This document shows, one piece after another, positions 19,479-27,292 of a stretch of 64,000 nt of DNA. Position 1 is the stretch's first letter; each line of letters starts with the position of its first letter. This DNA comes from an uncultured Oscillospiraceae bacterium (GTDB lineage: Bacteria > Bacillota > Clostridia > Oscillospirales > Oscillospiraceae): the NCBI GenBank assembly GCA_934636655.1, contig CAKUAS010000001.1:124001-188000 (forward strand), in the 5' to 3' direction. A program made the translations under genes and the position numbers. Below the pieces are notes generated by a model, which was not told the DNA's origin, searched no databases, and saw only the letters and a program-made list of their open reading frames with translations.

Positions 19479-20195
19479 TTACTTGCTGACTGTTGTTCCG
19501 AGCTTTTCGCCCTGAAGCACGCGGACGATGTTATCCGGCTGGGCAAGCGCAAAGACGATGACGGGAATATCGTTATCCATTGCAAGACTCGTTGCCGTGC
19601 TGTCCATAACCGCGAGATGCTGCGCAAGAACATCGTCGTAGCTTATGCTGTCATACTTAACGGCACTCGGATCGACCTTGGGGTCTGCCGAGTATACGCC
19701 GTCTATATTCTTTGCAAGCAGAATGGCATCCGCACCGATCTCTGCCGCGCGGAGCACCGCCGCCGTATCGGTCGAGAAAAACGGACTTCCCGTTCCGCAG
19801 CCGAACATTACGACCTTGCCGGATCTGAGATATTCGACGGCCTTATCGGTGCTGTACCTTTCGCCGACGCCCTGGATGTCGACAGCCGTGAGTACCTTTG
19901 CCTCGCCGCCGCGCTGACGCAAAACATCAGCAAAAGCAAGGCAGTTCATTGCCGTTGCGAGCATACCCATACGGTCAGCGGAGACGCGCTCGACGTGACC
20001 CGCACCGTCTTTAACACCGCGCCAGAAGTTGCCGCCGCCGACGACTATGCCGACTTCGGCACCCATCGCCGTGCACTTATTGATGGTATCACAGACTTTT
20101 GAAATGAACTCGAAGTCAAAGCCGGTCTTTTTATCTCCGGCAAGAGCCTCTCCGCTTATTTTGATAAGTATTCTCTTATAAACAGGGTCAGACAT
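19479..20195 (-). CDS. pyrH: UMP kinase
   Basis: 238-residue amino acid kinase-fold enzyme that phosphorylates UMP. KRILIKISGEALAG opens the fold, GIVVGGGNFWRG is the phosphate loop, and TDTAAVLRAAEIGADAILLAK plus DGVYSADPK are family motifs. The start is ATG at 20195 with AAGGAG seven bases upstream. A TTG two codons earlier is too close to that site. The rpsB-tsf pair that often precedes pyrH is not here; an EamA transporter takes its place. Confidence 0.96.
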   Translation of the reverse strand: MSDPVYKRILIKISGEALAGDKKTGFDFEFISKVCDTINKCTAMGAEVGIVVGGGNFWRGVKDGAGHVERVSADRMGMLATAMNCLAFADVLRQRGGEAKVLTAVDIQGVGERYSTDKAVEYLRSGKVVMFGCGTGSPFFSTDTAAVLRAAEIGADAILLAKNIDGVYSADPKVDPSAVKYDSISYDDVLAQHLAVMDSTATSLAMDNDIPVIVFALAQPDNIVRVLQGEKLGTTVSK

Positions 20196-20210
20196 ACACA
20201 ATCTCCTTTA

Positions 20211-21119
20211 TTAAATATCAAGTATACCCAGTATGACTATACCAGCAACCACGAGCAGTATCGAGGCATAGTGCTTGATCGAAAGCTTTTCCTTGAGGAA
20301 AATGCGGCTCCACACTACAGAGGCCACGCAGTAGGCCGATATCATGGGGGCTGCAAGCGCCGCGTGCGCCGTATCGGCAAGGGCGTAGATATAGGCAAAC
20401 TGACCAGCAGTCTCGAAGATCGCGCCGGTGTATTTGGGGACCTCGCGCTTGGGAATGAGCCTCTGCTTTTTAACGCCTAGGACATATACTGCACAGACGA
20501 TACCGACGATGAGGAAGGTCAGCTCATAGGCAACATTTGCAGAATCCTCATTAAGCGTTTCAAGCACTCTGGTGTCGGCAAAGCTGCCCAAAGCGTCAAT
20601 AAGGCAATAGATTATCGGAAGCGCTATCGCGATCCAGCTTTTCGTGTAGTGATGATTGCTCGCATCCTGACGGGCGCGGCGCAGCTCCTCATCCTCATTG
20701 GCTTCGGTAAAGCCGAGGGAGATAATGCCAAGGCAGACAAGCCCGACCGCAGCAAGCGCCATGGGCGGAAGTCCGTTTATGCCCTGCGTTGCGAATATAA
20801 GAACGGCGACAAGCGCGCCGGATGAATTGCATATGGGAGAGGATATCGAAAGCTCGATATACCGCAGTCCGACATAGCCGATAGTCATCGATATGATATA
20901 CAGCATTGAAACGGGCAGGTATTTTAAAATGACCTCGCCGTTTATCGTAACTCCGCCGACAAATATCTCATAGGTCGCGTGAATACCCATGATCAGACCG
21001 ACCGCCATGACCATCTTCAGATGACTGTATTTATCGTCGGCATCCTGACAGCCGATCTTGGAAAACAGATCGGAACCACTCCAACACAAAAGCGCAATAA
21101 GCGCGAACCAGAACCACAT
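20211..21119 (-). CDS. EamA/DMT-family membrane transporter
   Basis: 302 residues, about ten predicted transmembrane segments arranged as two repeats. It resembles the EamA drug/metabolite transporter superfamily: each half ends with a SISSPICNSSGALVAVL-like or ALAAPMISAYCVASVVWSR-like segment, and the C-terminus is LVVAGIVILGI. The charged cytoplasmic loop near 145-165 is EANEDEELRRARQDAS. Substrate unknown. AAGGATAA precedes the ATG. It is the first gene of the transcript that continues to pyrH (nine-base gap), which is an unusual leader for this operon. Confidence 0.85.
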   Translation of the reverse strand: MWFWFALIALLCWSGSDLFSKIGCQDADDKYSHLKMVMAVGLIMGIHATYEIFVGGVTINGEVILKYLPVSMLYIISMTIGYVGLRYIELSISSPICNSSGALVAVLIFATQGINGLPPMALAAVGLVCLGIISLGFTEANEDEELRRARQDASNHHYTKSWIAIALPIIYCLIDALGSFADTRVLETLNEDSANVAYELTFLIVGIVCAVYVLGVKKQRLIPKREVPKYTGAIFETAGQFAYIYALADTAHAALAAPMISAYCVASVVWSRIFLKEKLSIKHYASILLVVAGIVILGILDI

Positions 21120-21190
21120 AGCTTATCCTTATATCTAATAGTAGTACCGTGAATATCGCCGTAAGCAAGACTCCACGATCAAACTAATGC

Positions 21191-21219
21191 ATTTTACCAT
21201 ACTTCCGCTCATTTGACAA
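21191..21219 (-). promoter_or_regulatory. Promoter of the EamA-pyrH operon
   Basis: Minus strand TTGTCA at 21219-21214, a 17-base spacer, and TAAAAT at 21196-21191 preceded by TGG (extended -10). Its -35 overlaps a plus-strand TTGACA at 21213-21218, so it may interact with spoIIGA control. Confidence 0.75.
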
Positions 21220-21226
21220 TTAACAA

Positions 21227-21259
21227 ATGACAAATTATGCGCCGGAAGAAGATTATAAT
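21227..21259 (+). promoter_or_regulatory. Possible spoIIG-type promoter
   Basis: Plus strand ATGACA (21227-21232) and TATAAT (21254-21259) are 21 bases apart. The Bacillus spoIIG promoter is known for an overlong spacer and Spo0A boxes. Two TTGTCA-like sequences read on the minus strand at 21214-21234 could be degenerate Spo0A sites. This is suggestive only. Confidence 0.35.
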
Positions 21260-21265
21260 TCCGGT

Positions 21266-22084
21266 ATGGACATCATTTACATAGACCGGCTGTTTTTTCT
21301 GAACCTTGCGCTTGATTACCTCCTTATCTTGTGCTCTGCGCGGCTGTGCGGAATAAAGCTCCGTCGGCTCAGGTACGCGCTGTCCGCCGTATTCGGTGCT
21401 TCGTACGCTGCGCTGAGCGTTTTTCCGGAGCTTAGTTTTCTTCTGCTTGCGCCGGTGAAGCTAATCTGCGGCGCGCTGATGGCACTTATAGCATACGGCG
21501 GTGAGGAGAGGCTTGCACGCTGCTGCCTTGTGTTTTTTGCTGTTTCGGCACTGTTCGGCGGCGCTGTGTGGGCAATATCTCTGCAAAACGGCGAAAGTCC
21601 CGGAAACGGAGCTTACATATCCGTATCTTTTCCCGTGCTGGTCATATCGTTTGCGCTCATATACGCCGTGCTGAGCGCCGTTTTTCGCCGAAGCGTCAAA
21701 AGCGCGGACATAAGCGTTTCAGATGCCGAAGTCACACTCATGGGGAAGAACACGTCACTTCGCTGCCTGCACGACAGCGGGAACGCGCTTTTTGATCCCG
21801 TAAGCGGAGATACGGTGCTCATCGCTCCCGCGAATAAGCTCAGCGCTCTGTTTCCCGGCCTTGAGGCCGAGCTTTCAAGCTCCGACTGCACCAAAATTCT
21901 GGCCGAGCCCACGCTTTCCGGCAGACTGCGGCTTATACCGTACAGCGCCGTCGGGACGGACTCCGGCATGCTCGCCGCATTCAGGCCGGACATCATAGTT
22001 ATCGATGGCAAAATCCGCGACGATATCATAGTTGCCATATCCCCCACCCCCGTCGGCGGCGAGGGCTTTGATTCATTGATCTGA
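21266..22084 (+). CDS. spoIIGA: Sporulation sigma-E factor processing peptidase SpoIIGA
   Basis: 272-residue membrane-bound aspartic protease that removes the pro-sequence of sigma-E in the mother cell. The start is ATG at 21266 (MDIIYIDRLFFLNLALDY, matching the family N-terminus). An in-frame start 13 codons upstream gives residues unlike the family. Five hydrophobic segments lie in residues 1-140. The soluble C-terminal domain has the catalytic aspartate D170 in CLHDSGNALFDP. It lies directly upstream of sigE (12-base gap), the classical pairing. No clear ribosome site precedes it; an inverted repeat CCGGAA...TTCCGG (21242-21264) does. Confidence 0.93.
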   Translation: MDIIYIDRLFFLNLALDYLLILCSARLCGIKLRRLRYALSAVFGASYAALSVFPELSFLLLAPVKLICGALMALIAYGGEERLARCCLVFFAVSALFGGAVWAISLQNGESPGNGAYISVSFPVLVISFALIYAVLSAVFRRSVKSADISVSDAEVTLMGKNTSLRCLHDSGNALFDPVSGDTVLIAPANKLSALFPGLEAELSSSDCTKILAEPTLSGRLRLIPYSAVGTDSGMLAAFRPDIIVIDGKIRDDIIVAISPTPVGGEGFDSLI

Positions 22085-22096
22085 AAGGAGCATCCC

Positions 22097-22804
22097 ATGG
22101 ATCTTTTAAACATTATAAAAAGCTGGCTTGAGCGCCACCTAATGCCCGAAAAGGGTCTGTTCTACATAGGCGGCAGCGACGTTTTACCGCCTCCGTTGGA
22201 AAAATCCGAGGAAGAAAAGGCCATAATCGCAATGGAAAACGGCGATGAGAGCGCGAAAAAACTTTTGACGGAACATAATCTGCGCCTTGTCGTCTATATA
22301 TCCAGACGTTTTGAAAACACCGGCGTTAATCTTGAGGACCTTATATCCATCGGAACGATAGGTCTCATAAAGGCAATAAACACATTTCGAAGCGACAAGA
22401 ACATAAAGCTTGCCACCTACGCTTCACGGTGCATTGAAAACGAGATCCTAATGCATCTGCGTAAGATCAGCAATCAGCGCAGCGAGGTGAGCTTTGACGA
22501 GCCGCTGAACACCGACTGGGACGGGAACGAGCTTCTATTATCCGATGTTCTCGGAACGGATGACGACGAGGTGTGCCGCCCGCTTGAGGATGACGCCGAT
22601 CGTCAGATGCTCTTAAACGCCGTAAACTCCCTCGGCGATAGGGAGAAAAGCATCATAACCCTGCGCTTCGGGCTCGGCGGCGGAAGCGAATACACACAAA
22701 AGGAGGTAGCTGACATGATGGGGATATCGCAAAGCTATATCAGCCGTCTGGAAAAGCGGATAATCCACCGGCTGAGGCGCGAGATTATACGACAGCTCCA
22801 GTAG
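22097..22804 (+). CDS. sigE: RNA polymerase sigma-E factor (sporulation, mother cell)
   Basis: 235 residues. The N-terminal 25-30 residues (MDLLNIIKSWLERHL...) look like the pro-sequence cleaved by SpoIIGA. Region 2 contains LISIGTIGLIKAI and the -10 binding stretch KLATYASRCIENEILMHLR. Region 4 has the helix-turn-helix YTQKEVADMMGISQSYIS. AAAGGAG lies nine bases before the ATG. In most spore-formers sigG follows; here an SLH-domain gene follows. Confidence 0.97.
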   Translation: MDLLNIIKSWLERHLMPEKGLFYIGGSDVLPPPLEKSEEEKAIIAMENGDESAKKLLTEHNLRLVVYISRRFENTGVNLEDLISIGTIGLIKAINTFRSDKNIKLATYASRCIENEILMHLRKISNQRSEVSFDEPLNTDWDGNELLLSDVLGTDDDEVCRPLEDDADRQMLLNAVNSLGDREKSIITLRFGLGGGSEYTQKEVADMMGISQSYISRLEKRIIHRLRREIIRQLQ

Positions 22805-22852
22805 CTAACACGTTCTTCTTTAAAAACTAAAAAAATTTTGTCTATACTTCTC

Positions 22853-22872
22853 ACAATTTGTTGACAAATTGT
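22853..22872. promoter_or_regulatory. Palindrome over the SLH gene -35 element
   Basis: Perfect inverted repeat ACAATTTG-TTGA-CAAATTGT. It has no T-run, so it is not a terminator. It covers the -35 hexamer of the SLH gene promoter, the place expected for a repressor site. Confidence 0.55.
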
Positions 22873-22889
22873 AACCAACGGTGTAAATT
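22861..22889 (+). promoter_or_regulatory. Promoter of the SLH-domain gene
   Basis: TTGACA at 22861-22866, a 17-base spacer and TAAATT at 22884-22889. It would give a leader of about 60 bases before the ATG at 22956. Confidence 0.6.
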
Positions 22890-22955
22890 AGGTTTGTGAA
22901 ACAAGCTATACCCGTAGCTTTATTTAAAACGTATTTCATAGAAGGAGAAACAAAG

Positions 22956-24089
22956 ATGAAAAAGTCAACAAAATTTATCAGCCTGCTTCTTGCAGTGATG
23001 ATGATTGCTGCACTTCTGCCCACCGCGGCTCTCGCCGATGATGTTGATGCAACCTCTGTCAGCGACACTATCGGTGATGTTGTCGACACCGTAAACGGAA
23101 TCCAGATCCCCACCTACATAGTTTACTGCTCCCTGATGAGCAAGATGCCCGCGAGCGGAGCAGTCATTACTCTTACAAATAATATCACCGGCGAAGCAAG
23201 CACCTACACAGCAAATATGCTCGGCCTTGCATTCATCCCCAAGAGCCTTGTCGGCGTGTACTCCGTTGCAGCTACCTGCGACGGTCCTCTCTCCGGCCTG
23301 AAGTACAGCACCCTGCCCGGCATCAGATGGTCGTTCAGCATTAAGCTCGATGCCGATAAGCTCATCCTCTACCCCATCATGGACATCGGTCTTAACTACA
23401 CCGATCACTTTGCATACATGGTCGGTTATAAAGACGGCAACGTTCGTCCCAATGCAAATATCACCCGTGCCGAGGTCGCTGCTCTCATCTACCGTCTCAT
23501 GACTCCCGAGACCCGCGCAAAGTACCAGAGCACTACCAGCACCCTTAAAGACGTAAACGCAAGCAAGTGGTTCAATGAAGAGGTCTGCACTCTTGTTAAG
23601 GCCGGCGTTATCTCCGGTTACTCTGACGGCTACTTCCGTCCCTATGCAAATGTGACCCGCGCCGAGTTCTCCACCATGATCGCCCGCATGTTCTCCGTCT
23701 CCTATGTCGGAAACAACATGTTCGAGGACATCAATGGTCACTGGGCTGCACAGTACCTCAACATTCTCGCTAAGCTCGGCATCCTCAAGGGCGACGCAAA
23801 CGGCAACGCAAATCCCGATGATCTGCTGACCCGTGCACAGACCGCAGCTATCCTCAACCGTCTCGTCGGCCGCAACTCCACCAACAGCAGCATGAACAAC
23901 TGCAAGGATCCTATCACCAATTGGCCCGACATCTCCAACTCCGATTGGTTCTATGCAGATATCCTTGAGGCTACCAACGCTCACAACTACACCTGGACCG
24001 TCAACGTCAAGAACGCTCTGAGCGGCGAGTTCGCCATCACCGAGCAGTGGACCAACATCCGCACCGACGCTCCCGACTGGACCAAGTAA
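22956..24089 (+). CDS. Secreted S-layer homology (SLH) domain protein
   Basis: 377 residues. The start is ATG at 22956 with AAGGAG nine bases upstream. A signal peptide (MKKSTKFISLLLAVMMIAAL..., cleavage after LPTAALA) is followed by a region of about 110 residues with a predicted beta-rich, carboxypeptidase-like/prealbumin-like feel (GAVITLTNNITGEASTYTAN). Then come three SLH repeats: about 145-200 (YKDGNVRPNANITRAEVAAL), 207-260 (YSDGYFRPYANVTRAEFSTM) and 270-320 (GDANGNANPDDLLTRAQTAA). SLH modules bind pyruvylated cell-wall polysaccharide, so the protein probably sits on the cell surface. Codons end mostly in C, as in highly expressed genes. The function of the N-terminal part is unknown. 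Confidence 0.93.
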   Translation: MKKSTKFISLLLAVMMIAALLPTAALADDVDATSVSDTIGDVVDTVNGIQIPTYIVYCSLMSKMPASGAVITLTNNITGEASTYTANMLGLAFIPKSLVGVYSVAATCDGPLSGLKYSTLPGIRWSFSIKLDADKLILYPIMDIGLNYTDHFAYMVGYKDGNVRPNANITRAEVAALIYRLMTPETRAKYQSTTSTLKDVNASKWFNEEVCTLVKAGVISGYSDGYFRPYANVTRAEFSTMIARMFSVSYVGNNMFEDINGHWAAQYLNILAKLGILKGDANGNANPDDLLTRAQTAAILNRLVGRNSTNSSMNNCKDPITNWPDISNSDWFYADILEATNAHNYTWTVNVKNALSGEFAITEQWTNIRTDAPDWTK

Positions 24090-24102
24090 TTTGATCTGAA
24101 CA

Positions 24103-24136
24103 TAAAAAATCCCGTCCGATGGACGGGATTTTTTTG
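24103..24136. terminator. Bidirectional terminator between SLH gene and rqcP
   Basis: AAAAAATCCCGTCC / GGACGGGATTTTTTT with a three-base loop (stem core 24111-24117 and 24121-24127). It has T-runs on both strands and serves two converging genes. Confidence 0.93.
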
Positions 24137-24144
24137 TGCCATAT

Positions 24145-24390
24145 TCAGCCTTCAAGTTCTTTATACATCGCAGGGGCTTCTTCTTTTTTAGCCGTTTCAT
24201 TTACCGACAGCACCTCGACCTTCAGCTTACGCTGGCCAAAGGCTACCTCTATGACGTCGCCTACCTTGACCTGGTAGCTCGCCTTCACCTGGCGGCCGTT
24301 CACGCTGACGCGCTCTGCATCGCAGGCATCGTTTGCAACGCTGCGGCGCTTTATAAGCCTTGACACCTTTAGATATTTATCAAGTCGCAT
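24145..24390 (-). CDS. rqcP: S4-domain RNA-binding protein RqcP (YabO)
   Basis: 81 residues. The S4 fold covers residues 1-60: MRLDKYLKVSRLIKRRSVAND, then RVSVNGRQVKASYQVKVGD. This is the HslR/RqcP family, which acts in ribosome-associated quality control with RqcH on stalled large subunits. AGGAG lies eight bases before the ATG. It follows the HU gene, as in many Clostridia. The yabP, yabQ and divIC genes that usually come next are replaced by a terminator. Confidence 0.92.
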   Translation of the reverse strand: MRLDKYLKVSRLIKRRSVANDACDAERVSVNGRQVKASYQVKVGDVIEVAFGQRKLKVEVLSVNETAKKEEAPAMYKELEG

Positions 24391-24413
24391 ACATTCTCTC
24401 CTAACTCAGCAAA

Positions 24414-24443
24414 ATTCCCACGACGCTTTCGCATCGTGGGAAT
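24414..24443 (-). terminator. Hairpin between hup and rqcP
   Basis: ATTCCCACGA / TCGTGGGAAT with a ten-base loop that itself can pair. Only a weak T-run (TTTT) follows on the minus strand, so partial read-through into rqcP is likely. Confidence 0.7.
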
Positions 24444-24464
24444 CAATTTATATAGCTTTGCTAA

Positions 24465-24740
24465 TTACTCTGCAACTGCGTCCTTGAGTGCCTTGCCTGC
24501 CTTGAAGAAAGGAACCTTGCTTGCGGGGATCTCGATCTCTTCGCGGGTCTTGGGGTTGCGGCCGATGCGAACGCCGCGCTCCTTAACATCAAAAACGCCG
24601 AAGCCTACCATCTGAACCTTCTCGCCGGATACCAGAGTCTCAACGATGGTATCAAAAGCGGCGTTGACAGCCTTCTCGGAGTCTTTCTTGGAAAGACCGG
24701 TCTTCTCTGCGACGGCTGCTATAAGTTCTGCCTTATTCAT
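24465..24740 (-). CDS. hup: DNA-binding protein HU
   Basis: 91-residue histone-like protein that bends and compacts DNA as a dimer. It starts MNKAELIAAVAEKTGLSKKD. The DNA arm signature is GFGVFDVKERGVRIGRNPKT, followed by SKVPFFKAGKALKDAV. Length is exactly typical. A strong AGGAGG ribosome site precedes it, and a long structured leader lies upstream. Confidence 0.98.
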   Translation of the reverse strand: MNKAELIAAVAEKTGLSKKDSEKAVNAAFDTIVETLVSGEKVQMVGFGVFDVKERGVRIGRNPKTREEIEIPASKVPFFKAGKALKDAVAE

Positions 24741-24786
24741 GTGTAATCCTCCTAATTTATGCGGCTATAATGCCTTTTCTATATAG

Positions 24787-24812
24787 CCCGGTGCGCCGAT
24801 TGCGCCGTGCCG
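24787..24812 (-). promoter_or_regulatory. GC-rich hairpin in the hup leader
   Basis: Inverted repeat with arms CCCGG / CCGGG and an inner GCGC / GCGC pairing, inside the roughly 105-base leader between the hup promoter and its start. A second short repeat (GCGC / GCGC region at about 24831-24846) lies nearby. It may shape mRNA stability or translation; no known riboswitch is recognised. Confidence 0.45.
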
Positions 24813-24852
24813 GGTTATTTACATTTTCTACGCGCTCCGAGGCGCGAGTTAA

Positions 24853-24881
24853 AACTTATCACAAAATGCTGCAAATATCAA
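24853..24881 (-). promoter_or_regulatory. Promoter of hup
   Basis: Minus strand TTGATA at 24881-24876, 17-base spacer and TAAGTT at 24858-24853, with TG upstream of the -10. Confidence 0.55.
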
Positions 24882-24923
24882 GTATTTTTTCGTTAAAAGC
24901 CAAAATTTTCACTTGTTTGCCGC

Positions 24924-26531
24924 TCAGTGCATGTGCAGCAGCTTTGCGATCTTTTCTCCCTTGGGGATGAGTTTCATGTCTTCTGTGGTTATTACACGCA
25001 GCTTAATGACCGCAACGGCATAGACGATGACCGCAATACCGATGGAAACGCACATGACTAGCGCCATCATGAGCCTGCTGTCCGATGAGAGAAGCATCAT
25101 GCCGCCGTAATAAACGGCCAGCGCGATAACTCCCATGATAATGCTGGGAACGGCCGGACGAAGAAAGATATTCTTCATCGAAAGACCTCTTTCAAAGCTG
25201 CGGTTAATGAAGATAAGGTTCAAAACGCACATCGTTACATAGCAGCAGATCGTGCCGATAGCTGCGCCGTAGATGTTTATTGCAGGGATAGCAACAACGA
25301 ACCAGTTTATCGTGATCTTCACAAGACCGCCGGCAATGATGGAGTAAAGCGTGAGCTTTTCCTTACCGGTCGCCTGAAGGACAGCTGTACTCATGAGCGA
25401 GAAGCAGACGAACACCGATGCAATGCCCAGCAGGCACAGGAGCAGCGGACCGGAGGAGTGAGCATTGGGATAGATGACGTTCATTATTGGCTCACTCAAA
25501 ACGGCAAGTCCGACGCCCATAGGCAACGCAATGGCCATGGATATGCGCAGCGAATCCTCGGATATTTTGCCTGCTTCTCCCCTTGCGTTCATTACGAGCT
25601 TTGCCGAGATCGCGGGGACGATGGATATAGTCAGCGGAGTTATGAATGCAGCCGGGAGATTAAACAGCGTCTGAGCCTTGCCGTAGACACCGTAAAGGGT
25701 CTTTGCGTGCGAATATGTGTACCCGACGGCATTCTGGAGCCTTGTCATGCAAAGGCCTGCGTCGATGAGGTTTATAAGCGCAAGTGCAACGGAGCCGAGT
25801 GCAATGGGGATGCCGATGCTCAGGAGATTTTTAAATATCGTGCCTGCACTTTCGGGAACGTCCGGCTCTGCGATCGAGTCAAACCGGTAGTTGCGCATTT
25901 TGTATACAAGCATGTACAAAAGTGCGACAAGAGAGCCGACGGTCACGCCGAATATCGCGCCGGAAACAGCAATGGGCTTATCATAGCCGGCCTTTATGAA
26001 ATATGCGGCAAGCGCAAGACCGGCAGCGACCTTTGCAAGAACTTCGAGTATCTGGCTTACGGTGGTCGGGGTCATGTTGCCGTAGCCCTGAGTGAGGCCC
26101 CTGTAGGTCGAGGTAACACAGCACAGAAGCACCGCGGGAGCAAGTGCCTGAATGCTCAGCGCCGCGTCGGGGCTGTGTATGAGCGAGTTTGCGAGCCATT
26201 CGGGGAAGATGAACATAACTGTCGAGCAAACCGCACCGAGGACAAAAAACGTCCACCACGCAACACGGTATGTACGGCGAGCCTGCATTTGCAGTCCGCG
26301 GGTCTGCGCCGCACTTATCATGCGCGAGAGCGCGACCGGGAACCCTGCTGTTGCAAGCGTCAGGAACAGACTGTACACATAATAGGCCTGCAAAAACAGA
26401 CCGTAGCCGTCATCACCGAGCATATTGCCCAGCGGTATTTTGTACAGTGCTCCGAGGATCTTCATTATTATAACACCGGCGGTCATGATCGCCGCGCCGT
26501 GCAGATAGTTCTGTTGTTTAGCTTTTGCCAC
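24924..26531 (-). CDS. SpoVB/MurJ-like polysaccharide flippase
   Basis: 535 residues, about 14 transmembrane segments, MVF/MOP exporter superfamily. It is closest in feel to SpoVB/YtgP, which export lipid-linked oligosaccharide during spore cortex or envelope synthesis. Key stretches are ILGALYKIPLGNMLGDDGYGLFLQAY near the N-terminus and TPLTISIVPAISAK in the middle. The start is GTG at 26531 with AGGAGG seven bases upstream; a TTG six codons earlier lies in front of that site and is rejected. It is followed by hup and rqcP, the order seen around spoVB in Clostridia. Sporulation-specific use is inference. Confidence 0.88.
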   Translation of the reverse strand: MAKAKQQNYLHGAAIMTAGVIIMKILGALYKIPLGNMLGDDGYGLFLQAYYVYSLFLTLATAGFPVALSRMISAAQTRGLQMQARRTYRVAWWTFFVLGAVCSTVMFIFPEWLANSLIHSPDAALSIQALAPAVLLCCVTSTYRGLTQGYGNMTPTTVSQILEVLAKVAAGLALAAYFIKAGYDKPIAVSGAIFGVTVGSLVALLYMLVYKMRNYRFDSIAEPDVPESAGTIFKNLLSIGIPIALGSVALALINLIDAGLCMTRLQNAVGYTYSHAKTLYGVYGKAQTLFNLPAAFITPLTISIVPAISAKLVMNARGEAGKISEDSLRISMAIALPMGVGLAVLSEPIMNVIYPNAHSSGPLLLCLLGIASVFVCFSLMSTAVLQATGKEKLTLYSIIAGGLVKITINWFVVAIPAINIYGAAIGTICCYVTMCVLNLIFINRSFERGLSMKNIFLRPAVPSIIMGVIALAVYYGGMMLLSSDSRLMMALVMCVSIGIAVIVYAVAVIKLRVITTEDMKLIPKGEKIAKLLHMH

Positions 26532-26578
26532 TAAAAAGCCTCCTATCAAAATATAACGGATCGTTTTCAGACTTTGAA

Positions 26579-26607
26579 ACTATATACTATGAGGGCAAAT
26601 AAATCAA
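26579..26607 (-). promoter_or_regulatory. Promoter of the spoVB-like gene
   Basis: Minus strand TTGATT at 26607-26602, 17-base spacer, TATAGT at 26584-26579. The -35 lies in the 3' arm of the preceding terminator. Confidence 0.5.
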
Positions 26608-26631
26608 GGGAATTGTGTAAATCCCCTTGAT
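26603..26631 (-). terminator. Terminator of murC-MBL transcript
   Basis: ATCAAGGG / CCCTTGAT stem with a 13-base loop, followed on the minus strand by TTATTTG. The T-run is modest. Confidence 0.65.
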
Positions 26632-26645
26632 TCTTAAAGCAAATT

Positions 26646-27278
26646 TTACATTTTGCCCGACTGAAATTTGAGCACCGCGACCTGCGGCTCAGTATCATGG
26701 TCTATGCTGATCGTGTTCGTATCGTAAAAGTGAACGATCGGCAAGGGCATGTACTGATCGGTAAATGCCGTTACGCGCTCCATGCGGCGGCTGCCACAGC
26801 CGTCATGAGCGTAGTGCATGGGAATTACAACATTTGCGCACAGCTCGTCCGCAAGAGGCTTTGTCTTATCGCTCGGCATCGCGCGGAAACCTCCCGCGTT
26901 TATCATAAGAACATCCGCTCCGAACAGCATGTCCTTCTCAGCGTCGGTAAGGAAGCTGCCGAGGTCGCCCATGTGAACAATTTTAAAGCCGTCCCACTTG
27001 ATAATATGTATCTTGTTTTTGCCGCGCAGACTGCCGTAGCTCGTATCGTGGAAAGTATCTATAGTCTCCACCTCATACGGGCAGGGTCTTGCCGTGCCGG
27101 AGAGCTTAACTCCGGCGCGGTAATTGTGCCCACGGTGCTCATGACTGCACAGCACAGCGTCCGCCGAGGTACTCAGCGGCGGATAATTTGCATTCGTCAG
27201 ATCATATGGGTCTATAACAAGGCTGTATCCGTCATGACTTATTTTAAAGCATGAATGTCCGAGCCAGCTTATTTGCAT
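26646..27278 (-). CDS. Metallo-beta-lactamase-fold hydrolase (UlaG/YtkL-like)
   Basis: 210 residues. The start MQISWLGHSCFKIS and VIDPY are typical of the UlaG-like branch of the metallo-beta-lactamase superfamily. The metal motif reads SHEHRGH (H46, H48, H51): the usual aspartate before the last histidine is glycine (G50). Further metal-type positions are visible at HMGDLG (H102, D104 region) and PMHYAH near 153. Substrate unknown; members hydrolyse lactones, phosphodiesters or act in RNA metabolism. It follows murC by 14 bases and shares its transcript. Confidence 0.82.
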   Translation of the reverse strand: MQISWLGHSCFKISHDGYSLVIDPYDLTNANYPPLSTSADAVLCSHEHRGHNYRAGVKLSGTARPCPYEVETIDTFHDTSYGSLRGKNKIHIIKWDGFKIVHMGDLGSFLTDAEKDMLFGADVLMINAGGFRAMPSDKTKPLADELCANVVIPMHYAHDGCGSRRMERVTAFTDQYMPLPIVHFYDTNTISIDHDTEPQVAVLKFQSGKM

Positions 27279-27292
27279 ATCTTTTCTCCGTT

